In this document: piece by piece, positions 6,081 through 12,489 of the stretch
Layout of the letters: every line of letters starts with the position of its first letter
Numbering within the stretch: position 1 is the first letter of the stretch
Assembly (NCBI GenBank): GCA_946479985.1
Contig: CAMLIF010000091.1
Coordinates: forward strand, 1 to 16,230
Source: an uncultured Flavobacteriales bacterium
Lineage (GTDB): Bacteria > Bacteroidota > Bacteroidia > Flavobacteriales > Crocinitomicaceae
Length of the DNA stretch: 16,230 bases
Reading direction: 5' to 3'
Notes under the pieces: model-generated
What the model saw: only the letters and a program-made list of their open reading frames with translations
Databases searched by the model: none
What the model was told of the DNA's origin: nothing
Translations under genes and position numbers: made by a program

Positions 6081-8933
6081 CGCCTCCACATGCATATAAC
6101 TCTCTACACTCGGACAAGAACAAACCAAGTTTCTGTCTCCGTAGGCGTTGTCTACTCTGCGAACCGGAACCCAGTATTTCCACTCTTTCAAATAAGCAAC
6201 CGGGTAAGCGGCTTCCTGCGGCGAGTATGGGTAATTCCATTCCTGGTTGATGATACAATCTGCAGTGTGCGGAGCGTTCTTCAACAAGTTATTTTCTTTG
6301 TCGGCTTTTCCGCTTTCGATGTCGGCAATTTCCTGACGGATTTTGATCATTGCCTCAATGAAACGGTCTAGTTCTTCTTTGTCTTCTGATTCTGTTGGTT
6401 CAACCATCAACGTTCCTGCTACCGGGAATGAAACCGTTGGTGCGTGGAAATTGAAGTCGATCAAACGTTTTGCCATATCTGCAACTTCAACGTCGGCAGT
6501 TTTCTTGAAATCACGACAATCCAAGATCATCTCGTGAGCTACAGTTCCGTTTTTACCGGTGTACAATACGTCGTAATGACCTTTCAGTTTTGCCGCAATG
6601 TAGTTTGCATTCAAAATAGCTGCTTCGGTAGATTCTCTCAAACCTTTCGCTCCCAGCATTTTGATGTATCCGTATGAGATCAATAAGATCAGGGCGCTTC
6701 CGTAAGGTGCTGCAGAAACTGCATGAATTGGTGTGCTTCCTCCTGCTGCAATAACCGGATTACTTGGCAAGAAAGGAGCTAAATGCGCTGCAACTCCGAT
6801 TGGTCCCATTCCTGGCCCACCACCTCCGTGAGGAATTGCAAATGTTTTGTGTAAGTTCAGGTGACAAACGTCGGCCCCAATGTTTCCCGGATTTGTTAAT
6901 CCAACTTGTGCGTTCATATTCGCACCGTCCATATAAACCTGGCCGCCGTTTTCGTGGATGATCGCTGTAATTTCGCGGATCCCTTCTTCGTAAACTCCAT
7001 GAGTAGACGGGTAGGTTACCATCAAACCGGCCAATTCGTTCCCGATTTGGTTAGCCACAGCTTTTAATTCTTCTATGTTGATGTTTCCGTTTTCGTCGCA
7101 ACCAGTAACAACTACTTCCATTCCTGCCATAACTGCAGAAGCCGGGTTTGTTCCGTGTGCCGATGAAGGAATGATCATTTTTTTGCGTTGTTTGTCGCCA
7201 CGGCTTTCATGGTATGCTTTGATCACCATCAAACCTGCATATTCACCCTGTGCACCTGAATTTGGTTGCAAAGACATAGCTGCAAATCCTGTTGATTCAC
7301 ACAAATCTTTTTCCAATTCACGGAACATCGCGTGATAACCTGCTGCCTGTTCAATCGGGGCAAACGGGTGCATATTCGCAAACTGAGGATTCGTAATCGG
7401 AATTAACTCAGAAGCCGCGTTTAATTTCATGGTACAAGATCCCAATGGAATCATGGAGTGAACCAATGAAAGATCTTTATTCTCCAAACGCTTCAAATAA
7501 CGCATCATTTTAGATTCCGAATGATACGAGTTGAATGTTGCGTGAGTGAAAACTGCGTCTGAACGTAAAACTGCATTTGCGATTGCCGTTGAAGAAGCAG
7601 TCGAAGCATTTCGGTTATCGAGCGGAGTCGAGATACCGAAGATAGATAAGATCGCTGCAACATCATCCATTGTATGTGGTTCGCCAAAGCTGATTGTCAA
7701 TTCGGAAGAATTGATGATTCTAAAGTTCATTTCTTTCGCCTCGGCAGCTGCTTTGATTTTCGCTGTATCAACTCCTTTTACCCAAATGGTATCGAAGAAT
7801 GAATCTGAACCAACTTCAATTCCTGCTGCTTTCAATCCGTTTGCTGTTGCAGAAGCCAAACCATTTACATGGTTCGCAATTTCCTTCATTCCATCCGGAC
7901 CGTGGTAAACAGCGTACATAGAAGCCATAACGGCTAACAATGCCTGTGCTGTACAAATATTGGATGTTGCTTTATCTCTTTTAATGTGCTGCTCGCGTGT
8001 TTGCAGAGCCATTCGTAAAGCCATGTTGTCGTCTGCATCTTTCGATACACCGATAATACGGCCTGGAATCGTGCGTTTGTAATCTTCTTTTGTTGCGAAA
8101 AATGCCGCGTGAGGTCCGCCGTAGCCCATTGGAACCCCGAAACGCTGTGAAGAACCGAAAACCACATCAGCTCCAAGCGAACCCGGCGATTTCAACACAA
8201 CCAATGACAAAATATCCGCAGCAACTGCTGTTTTCAATCCGTTATTGCGTCCGATAAATCCGGCGACATCTGTAATGTTTCCGTAAACATCCGGATATTG
8301 AATAATCGCTCCGAAATAAGTGCCGTCATTTGTGAAAGTTGTCTCATCACCCTCTACCAATTCAATTCCTAAATTGATTGCTCTACCAAGAACAACGTCC
8401 TTTGTTTGAGGAAATGCATTCACGGAAATGAAAAATTTATTTACACCATCTTTTACCTCCTGGCGTGAACGTGAATTCCAAAACATGATCATTGCTTCAG
8501 AAGCAGCAGTTCCTTCATCCAATAAGGAAGCGTTTGCAATTTCCATTCCTGACAATTCCAAAACCATGGTCTGGAAATTTAATAAAGCCTCTAAACGACC
8601 CTGAGAAATTTCAGCCTGGTAAGGAGTATATGCTGTGTACCATCCCGGATTCTCCAGAACGTTACGTAAAATCACAGAAGGAACAATAGTTTCGTTGTAT
8701 CCTAAACCAATAAACGACTTGAAAACTTTGTTCTGTGCACCCAACGCAGTAATGTGCTGCAAGTACTCCTGCTCACTTAACGCGTTATCGATTTTTAACT
8801 CTCCGTTTAAACGAATGTGAGAAGGGATGGTTTTGTCGACTAATTCAGCTACCGATTTAACACCAATTGTAGCAAGCATTTCAGCTTTTTCAGCTGCGTT
8901 TGGCCCGATATGACGGGATGAAAATGCACTCAT
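6078..8933 (-). CDS. gcvP: Glycine dehydrogenase (decarboxylating), P-protein of the glycine cleavage system
   Basis: GcvP is the PLP enzyme that decarboxylates glycine and passes the aminomethyl group to the lipoyl arm of GcvH, in the cytoplasm. At 951 residues it is the usual length for the single-chain form. It starts SSRHIGP and ends in the conserved block RVDNAYGDRNLVCSCP. The C-terminal half holds the PLP-lysine motif HLNLHKTFAIPHGGGGPGMGP (Lys696) and SAHGTNPASA. The N-terminal half (about 1-430) is the homologous non-catalytic domain. ATG at 8933 is chosen from the typical MSAFSSRHIG start; AGAGGA a few bases upstream resembles a Shine-Dalgarno sequence, unusual here. No gcvT or gcvH lies nearby, as is common in this phylum. 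A REP-like repeat is translated at about residues 432-441, in the linker between the two halves, and another overlaps the stop. Confidence 0.97.
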   Translation of the reverse strand: MSAFSSRHIGPNAAEKAEMLATIGVKSVAELVDKTIPSHIRLNGELKIDNALSEQEYLQHITALGAQNKVFKSFIGLGYNETIVPSVILRNVLENPGWYTAYTPYQAEISQGRLEALLNFQTMVLELSGMEIANASLLDEGTAASEAMIMFWNSRSRQEVKDGVNKFFISVNAFPQTKDVVLGRAINLGIELVEGDETTFTNDGTYFGAIIQYPDVYGNITDVAGFIGRNNGLKTAVAADILSLVVLKSPGSLGADVVFGSSQRFGVPMGYGGPHAAFFATKEDYKRTIPGRIIGVSKDADDNMALRMALQTREQHIKRDKATSNICTAQALLAVMASMYAVYHGPDGMKEIANHVNGLASATANGLKAAGIEVGSDSFFDTIWVKGVDTAKIKAAAEAKEMNFRIINSSELTISFGEPHTMDDVAAILSIFGISTPLDNRNASTASSTAIANAVLRSDAVFTHATFNSYHSESKMMRYLKRLENKDLSLVHSMIPLGSCTMKLNAASELIPITNPQFANMHPFAPIEQAAGYHAMFRELEKDLCESTGFAAMSLQPNSGAQGEYAGLMVIKAYHESRGDKQRKKMIIPSSAHGTNPASAVMAGMEVVVTGCDENGNINIEELKAVANQIGNELAGLMVTYPSTHGVYEEGIREITAIIHENGGQVYMDGANMNAQVGLTNPGNIGADVCHLNLHKTFAIPHGGGGPGMGPIGVAAHLAPFLPSNPVIAAGGSTPIHAVSAAPYGSALILLISYGYIKMLGAKGLRESTEAAILNANYIAAKLKGHYDVLYTGKNGTVAHEMILDCRDFKKTADVEVADMAKRLIDFNFHAPTVSFPVAGTLMVEPTESEDKEELDRFIEAMIKIRQEIADIESGKADKENNLLKNAPHTADCIINQEWNYPYSPQEAAYPVAYLKEWKYWVPVRRVDNAYGDRNLVCSCPSVESYMHVEA
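7610..7640. repeat. REP-like bulged hairpin repeat, copy 2, inside the gcvP reading frame
   Basis: Arms TTCGGTTATC (7610-7619) and GATACCGAA (7632-7640) form nine base pairs with one bulged T (7615) around the loop GAGCGGAGTCGA (7620-7631). That loop is identical to copy 1. The closing stem is TATC/GATA here and CATC/GATG in copy 1, so one base pair changes in a compensatory way and the bulged T is in the same place. On the minus strand it is translated in frame as about FGISTPLDNRN. Confidence 0.78.
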
Positions 8934-8956
8934 GTTTTTCCTCTAAAATTGAGGTG

Positions 8957-8964
8957 CAAATATA
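8957..8964 (-). promoter_or_regulatory. -7 box of gcvP
   Basis: On the minus strand TATATTTG matches the Bacteroidota -7 consensus TAnnTTTG exactly, 23 nt upstream of the gcvP ATG. No TTG lies at the standard -33 distance, so transcription may depend on an activator or a weaker upstream element. Confidence 0.55.
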
Positions 8965-8997
8965 CGAAATTTGATTGATTGTATGATGGGTAGAAGT

Positions 8998-9013
8998 GAA
9001 GGTAATTACCTTC
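8998..9013. promoter_or_regulatory. Perfect 16-bp palindrome between gcvP and the divergent lipoprotein gene
   Basis: GAAGGTAATTACCTTC is a perfect inverted repeat with no spacer. It lies about 33-49 bp upstream of the gcvP -7 box, and 50-66 bp upstream of the -7-like box of the plus-strand gene. That is a typical place for a dimeric regulator site. No regulator gene is present in the window, so the role is inferred. Confidence 0.4.
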
Positions 9014-9063
9014 TTGTACACAATTATCTTCCGAATCTTGAACTCTTGTTTCGAATGATTTTC

Positions 9064-9071
9064 TAATTTCG
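9064..9071 (+). promoter_or_regulatory. -7-like box of the DUF4190-like lipoprotein gene
   Basis: TAATTTCG matches TAnnTTTG at seven of eight bases, 22 nt upstream of the ATG at 9094. Upstream TTG triplets lie at 15 and 23 nt, neither at the best spacing. A weak motif call. Confidence 0.3.
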
Positions 9072-9093
9072 CGTCAAAAACGAATACACCTAA

Positions 9094-9774
9094 ATGAAAT
9101 CCGCAGCTATTTTTATCTTATCAGCGCTCATGTTGAGTATTTCCATAGTTTCCTGCAGCGTTGAGAAACGACTCTATAATAAAGGGTATTCCGTTGAATG
9201 GAAGCGTGAAATAAAAGGTGATTCAAAGAACATAGAAGTTCTGAACTCTGAAATTTCTGAACCCGAAAATGATCTCGCAACTATTGAATCTGATCTTGCA
9301 GTGGAAACGGAACAACCCTTAACAATTGAAGCCAACGAAGAACCTGTTTGCGACACGTTAAAGTTGAAAAACGGTGAGACAAAATTAGGAATTGTTCAGG
9401 AAATCGGAATTTCTGAGATAAAATACAAGAATTGTGACGGTTCGGGACCACTTTATGTTGTAGAGAAATCATCCGTTAAAAGTATCCGGTATTCGAGCGG
9501 AAAAGAAGAACTTATCCAGACAGCCGCTCCTGCAGCAGAAGTAAAACAAGACACACGAAAGGTGGAAGGATTCGGAATTGCCGGATTTGTAGCAAGTATT
9601 ATCGGACTTTTTATCGCCGGTATACCCTTAGGAATTGTAGCAATTGTTTTCGGAATTGTTAGCATAGGAAGATCAGTTAGTCATCCGAGCAAATACAAGG
9701 CAAAAGCCTTTGGAGTAATTTCGTTGATCTTAGGACTGGTTGTTTTGATAGCGACACTTATAATAGTGTTATAA
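9094..9774 (+). CDS. Lipoprotein with two C-terminal membrane helices (DUF4190-like tail)
   Basis: The product is 226 residues. It starts with a lipoprotein signal peptide ending in the lipobox ISIVSC (Cys21), followed by SVEKRLYNKGYSVEW, an N-terminal pattern seen in other Bacteroidota lipoproteins. Residues about 45-80 are acidic and low-complexity. A small beta-rich segment follows (about 86-143: CDTLKLKNGE to KSIRYSSGKEE), resembling segments found in many uncharacterised Bacteroidota proteins. Residues about 157-190 and 203-226 are hydrophobic helices rich in Gly/Ile/Ala, joined by a basic loop (GRSVSHPSKYKAKA), like the DUF4190 membrane tail. The protein would therefore be lipid-anchored at one end and membrane-inserted at the other. 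Function is unknown. It converges with the 9769-10185 gene and overlaps it by 6 bp. Confidence 0.85.
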   Translation: MKSAAIFILSALMLSISIVSCSVEKRLYNKGYSVEWKREIKGDSKNIEVLNSEISEPENDLATIESDLAVETEQPLTIEANEEPVCDTLKLKNGETKLGIVQEIGISEIKYKNCDGSGPLYVVEKSSVKSIRYSSGKEELIQTAAPAAEVKQDTRKVEGFGIAGFVASIIGLFIAGIPLGIVAIVFGIVSIGRSVSHPSKYKAKAFGVISLILGLVVLIATLIIVL

Positions 9775-10185
9775 GTACCGTGCTTCAATTCCTTTTGAGC
9801 GAAACTCGGCGACCATTTTTTGATCTCTGTCGTATAACAAAATAGCCTCTTTCAGATTCGGAACCAGTTTCAGGTCCTCCGTAGATGTGATATTGAATTC
9901 GTCTCCTTCGCCATCCCAAAACGGGGTAACCTGGTGATAAGCTGTGTGGTAATTTTGGTCAATGATATCTACTTGAGCCAATAATTCAGCAGGAATTTCC
10001 AGATCTCTAAAGTATTTTTTAACTCCCGGTAAGGCTTTCGAAGGATGTTTTTCCCGGTCAATTTTCAGCCACTTTTCTCTTCCGGCAAATTCCTTCACGT
10101 CAAACACCGGCAGAAGGATTTTCTTCCGGTACATCAACTGGTCTATAACAGCCAGTTTGAAGTTGAGGTCTTTGAACTTGGTCAT
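9769..10185 (-). CDS. Uncharacterised soluble protein, possibly DUF6892 family
   Basis: The product is 138 residues with no signal peptide or membrane helix, so it is probably cytoplasmic. The start MTKFKDLNFKLAVIDQLMY, the middle IPAELLAQVDIIDQ and the part FWDGEGDEFNITSTEDLKLVPNLKEAILLYD resemble, from memory, the DUF6892 domain; this was not searched. It starts 11 nt after the stop of the small lipoprotein gene at 10197-10484 on the same strand, so the two are probably cotranscribed. Its stop codon is the reverse complement of the last Leu codon of the convergent lipoprotein gene: the shared TTATAA at 9769-9774 ends both genes. There is no space for a separate terminator between them. Function unknown. 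Confidence 0.8.
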   Translation of the reverse strand: MTKFKDLNFKLAVIDQLMYRKKILLPVFDVKEFAGREKWLKIDREKHPSKALPGVKKYFRDLEIPAELLAQVDIIDQNYHTAYHQVTPFWDGEGDEFNITSTEDLKLVPNLKEAILLYDRDQKMVAEFRSKGIEARYL

Positions 10186-10196
10186 TAAGAATTACA

Positions 10197-10484
10197 TTAA
10201 TTACAACTCGCTTTACGTTCAAGCATTTCAGACCCGCTCATTTTCTGAAACTCGGCGCATTTTTTCGACTTTTCTTTCCGAAGACGTTTAATTTCTGCAA
10301 TTTCGGTTTCCGAAGGAGTATGAGTAAGTGCCTTGCTGCTTTTTTTGTTCAGCTGATCACCAATTTCAATACATTCGCAAATGGTGTCTTTTTCACTACA
10401 GCTTGTTAATGTTATTCCGGTCAACAGAAAAAGAAACGCAGAAAATAGAAGTACTTTCACTCCTGATATTTGAGAGATATTCAT
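10197..10484 (-). CDS. Small Cys-rich lipoprotein of unknown function
   Basis: The product is 95 residues from the ATG at 10484. The frame extends three codons further to a TTG (10493), but that TTG overlaps the -7 box, so the ATG is preferred. A hydrophobic signal (VLLFSAFLFLLTGITL) ends in the lipobox LTSC (Cys29). The mature part is about 66 residues, charged and probably helical, with Cys in DTICECIEIG, KKCAEF and a C-terminal KASCN. It could form a small disulfide-bonded periplasmic or outer-membrane lipoprotein. It is the first gene of a likely two-gene unit with 9769-10185 and is divergent from the aminotransferase gene, with only 18 bp between their starts. No family is recognised. 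Confidence 0.8.
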   Translation of the reverse strand: MNISQISGVKVLLFSAFLFLLTGITLTSCSEKDTICECIEIGDQLNKKSSKALTHTPSETEIAEIKRLRKEKSKKCAEFQKMSGSEMLERKASCN

Positions 10485-10490
10485 AGTAAA

Positions 10491-10522
10491 CAAAAATAAC
10501 TTATGCTTTCGAAACTACCCAA
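10491..10522 (-). promoter_or_regulatory. Promoter of the small lipoprotein unit, lying inside the start of the divergent aminotransferase gene
   Basis: On the minus strand TTG (10520-10522) is followed after 21 nt by TATTTTTG (10491-10498), an exact match to TAnnTTTG. The -7 box is only 6 nt from the ATG at 10484, so the transcript should be leaderless or nearly so. The -33 element sits within the first codons of the plus-strand aminotransferase. Confidence 0.55.
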
Positions 10523-11633
10523 GGTTGGTACAACAATATTCTCTACCATGTCGAAATTGGCACTGGACCACAATGCAATTAACCTTTCACAAGGGTTTCC
10601 GAATTTTCCGGTTGATGAAAAATTGGTGCATTTATTAGAGAAAAATGCTTCCGATTCATTTCATCAATACGCCCCAATGGCCGGTTTGCCTGTTTTGCTG
10701 GAGGGAATATCGGAAATGATCGAAAAGGTTTACAAACGAAAAGTAGATCCGTCTTCTGAACTTTTGGTAACGGCAGGTGCTACACAAGGAATTTTTACTG
10801 CCATTCAGGCGCTGGTGCATATTGGTGAAGAAGTAATCGTTATTGATCCGGCATACGATTGTTATGATCCGGCAATTGTTTTAGCAGGAGGAAAACCGGT
10901 ACATGTCCCGATGCGGGAAGATTTTACAATCGATTGGCACGAATTAAGAGAAATTGTTTCTCAAAAAACCCGCATGCTGATCATTAATAATCCGCACAAC
11001 CCGAGCGGGAAAATGCTGAATGCGGAAGATTTCAGATCATTGGTAAATCTCATGGACGATTACCCGAATCTGATCTTGCTTTCCGATGAGGTGTATGAGT
11101 TTATTACCTTCGATGAGCCGCATCGCTCAGCACATGATCATGAAATCCTCAGAAAGCAATCTATTGTTGTTTCTTCTTTCGGGAAAACATTTCACATCAC
11201 GGGATGGAAAACCGGTTATATGGTGGCTCCTGAACCGTTGATGAAAGAAATAAAAAAGACGCATCAGTACCTCGTTTTTTCAGTGAACAGCGTGGCACAA
11301 AAAACATTGGCCGATTACATTAAAGAAGTAGATGTAACACAGCTATCGAATTTTTATCGCGATAAGCGAAACCTGTTTCAGCAATTGATGCAGGAAAGTA
11401 AATTTGAATTACTGCCATGCGAAGGCACCTATTTCCAAACTGCCCGTTTCGATAATATCTCTGGTTTGTCGGATGTACAGTTCTGCGAATGGTTGGTAAA
11501 AGATATAGGAGTTGCAGCAATTCCGCTTTCTCCGTTCTTCGACGACCAACGTGATTATCATACAGTACGTTTTTGTTTTGCGAAAACAGATGAAACATTA
11601 ATCCAGGCAACAGATCGGTTATGCAAGATTTGA
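10503..11633 (+). CDS. PLP-dependent aminotransferase, YbdL / MtnE / glutamine transaminase K-like
   Basis: This 376-residue fold-type I class I/II aminotransferase starts SKLPKVGTTIFSTMSKLA and continues INLSQGFPNFP, typical of the E. coli YbdL (methionine aminotransferase) and KAT/glutamine transaminase K group. Key residues are visible: NNPHNPSG (Asn166), LLSDEVYE (Asp195), SSFGKTFHITGWKTGY with the PLP lysine at Lys228, and a C-terminal VRFCFAKTDE Arg that should bind the substrate carboxylate. It overlaps the omega-amidase gene by 13 bp, so the two are almost certainly cotranscribed. Inferred role: amination of 2-oxo acids, especially the 2-oxo-4-methylthiobutyrate of methionine salvage, with glutamine as donor. 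Exact substrate preference cannot be read from sequence. I see no clear promoter of its own in the 18-bp intergenic gap; it may lie in the divergent gene. Confidence 0.93.
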   Translation: MLSKLPKVGTTIFSTMSKLALDHNAINLSQGFPNFPVDEKLVHLLEKNASDSFHQYAPMAGLPVLLEGISEMIEKVYKRKVDPSSELLVTAGATQGIFTAIQALVHIGEEVIVIDPAYDCYDPAIVLAGGKPVHVPMREDFTIDWHELREIVSQKTRMLIINNPHNPSGKMLNAEDFRSLVNLMDDYPNLILLSDEVYEFITFDEPHRSAHDHEILRKQSIVVSSFGKTFHITGWKTGYMVAPEPLMKEIKKTHQYLVFSVNSVAQKTLADYIKEVDVTQLSNFYRDKRNLFQQLMQESKFELLPCEGTYFQTARFDNISGLSDVQFCEWLVKDIGVAAIPLSPFFDDQRDYHTVRFCFAKTDETLIQATDRLCKI

Positions 11634-12403
11634 GAATTACACTGGTTCAGGCCAACCAGGTTTGGGAGGACAAAAAAGCCAATTTCTGGAATTACGAAAA
11701 ACTGCTTCTTGAAATGGAAGAAACAGATCTGATCATTCTGCCTGAAATGTTCCAGACAGGTTTTACGATGAATACTGCCGACATGGCTGAAACCATGGAT
11801 GGAAAAAGCATATCCTGGTTGAAAGAAATTGCCAAAAAGCATCACACAGCAATATATACTTCCCTGATAATTTCTGATAACGGGAACTATTTCAATCGTG
11901 GAGTTTTTGTAAAACCAACCGGAGAATTAGCGTGTTATGATAAGAAACACCGTTTTGCTATGGCCGGTGAAGATTTGAATTTCGCTGCCGGAGATCGGGA
12001 GCAAATTGTTGAATACCTCGAATGGAAGATAAATCTCCAGGTGTGTTACGACCTTCGCTTCCCTGAAAGCTGCAGAAACAGTGAAGAAAACGGGAAAGCC
12101 CGCTATGACTTACTGTTGTATGTGGCCAACTGGCCCGACCGGAGAATTGCACACTGGAACGCATTATTACCGGCACGTGCAATTGAAAATCAATGTTATG
12201 TTGCCGGAGTTAATCGTGTTGGAACAGATGCAACAGGCCTTGTTTATTCCGGAGAGAGCGCTGTATATAACGAATTGGGGGACCGGATTTCCAACCTTGA
12301 ACCAAATAATGAATCAATTGAAAAAATAATTCTGTCCCATGAGTTGTTGATGAAAACACGTGAAAGACTGCCGTTTTTAAAAGATTCCAAACAGATCAGT
12401 TAA
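11621..12403 (+). CDS. Nitrilase-superfamily omega-amidase (YafV / Nit2-like)
   Basis: The product is 260 residues, the usual length. The catalytic triad of the carbon-nitrogen hydrolase family is visible: Glu42 (LPEMFQTGF), Lys108 (CYDKKHRF) and the nucleophile Cys142 (LQVCYDLRFPES). The sequence around Met49 (TGFTMN) and VANWPDRRIAHWNALLPARAIENQ fits the YafV/omega-amidase subgroup. These enzymes hydrolyse 2-oxoglutaramate, the product left when glutamine donates its amino group, to 2-oxoglutarate and ammonia. The ATG at 11621 lies inside the end of the aminotransferase gene (13-bp overlap in another frame), which suggests translational coupling. In the Bacillus methionine-salvage pathway the counterparts are MtnE and MtnU. 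The subfamily assignment is from motifs, without a tree. Confidence 0.92.
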   Translation: MQDLRITLVQANQVWEDKKANFWNYEKLLLEMEETDLIILPEMFQTGFTMNTADMAETMDGKSISWLKEIAKKHHTAIYTSLIISDNGNYFNRGVFVKPTGELACYDKKHRFAMAGEDLNFAAGDREQIVEYLEWKINLQVCYDLRFPESCRNSEENGKARYDLLLYVANWPDRRIAHWNALLPARAIENQCYVAGVNRVGTDATGLVYSGESAVYNELGDRISNLEPNNESIEKIILSHELLMKTRERLPFLKDSKQIS

Positions 12404-12451
12404 AACCGTTAAACCTACACTTTAATCAATTTTATTTGGAATAAGAACTAT

Positions 12452-12482
12452 TTGCAATTATTTTTAACGCACAATAAATTTT
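12452..12482 (+). promoter_or_regulatory. Promoter of the 630-residue T9SS protein gene
   Basis: TTG (12452-12454) is followed after 20 nt by TAAATTTT (12475-12482), which matches TAnnTTTG except for the last base. The ATG at 12490 is 8 nt downstream, so the leader would be very short. The 86-bp gap after the omega-amidase gene shows no clear terminator. Confidence 0.45.
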
Positions 12483-12489
12483 AGTAACT

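Noticed and set aside
6069..8820. Several open frames of 60-120 codons on the plus strand within gcvP
   Set aside because: gcvP is a complete, well-conserved gene across this span. The opposite-strand frames have no recognisable motifs and arise from its codon pattern.
8934..8950. Shine-Dalgarno-like AGAGGA before gcvP as evidence of special translation control
   Set aside because: The match is short and in an AT-rich leader. Bacteroidota translation rarely depends on such sites, so I mention it but do not call it as a feature.
8934..9093. A glycine riboswitch upstream of gcvP
   Set aside because: The distance from the -7 box to the ATG is only about 23 nt, too short for a glycine aptamer, and no conserved riboswitch core was seen.
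10485..10493. Extension of the small lipoprotein to a TTG start at 10493
   Set aside because: The TTG is part of the exact -7 box TATTTTTG and would lie upstream of the transcript start. The ATG at 10484 gives a normal lipoprotein signal.
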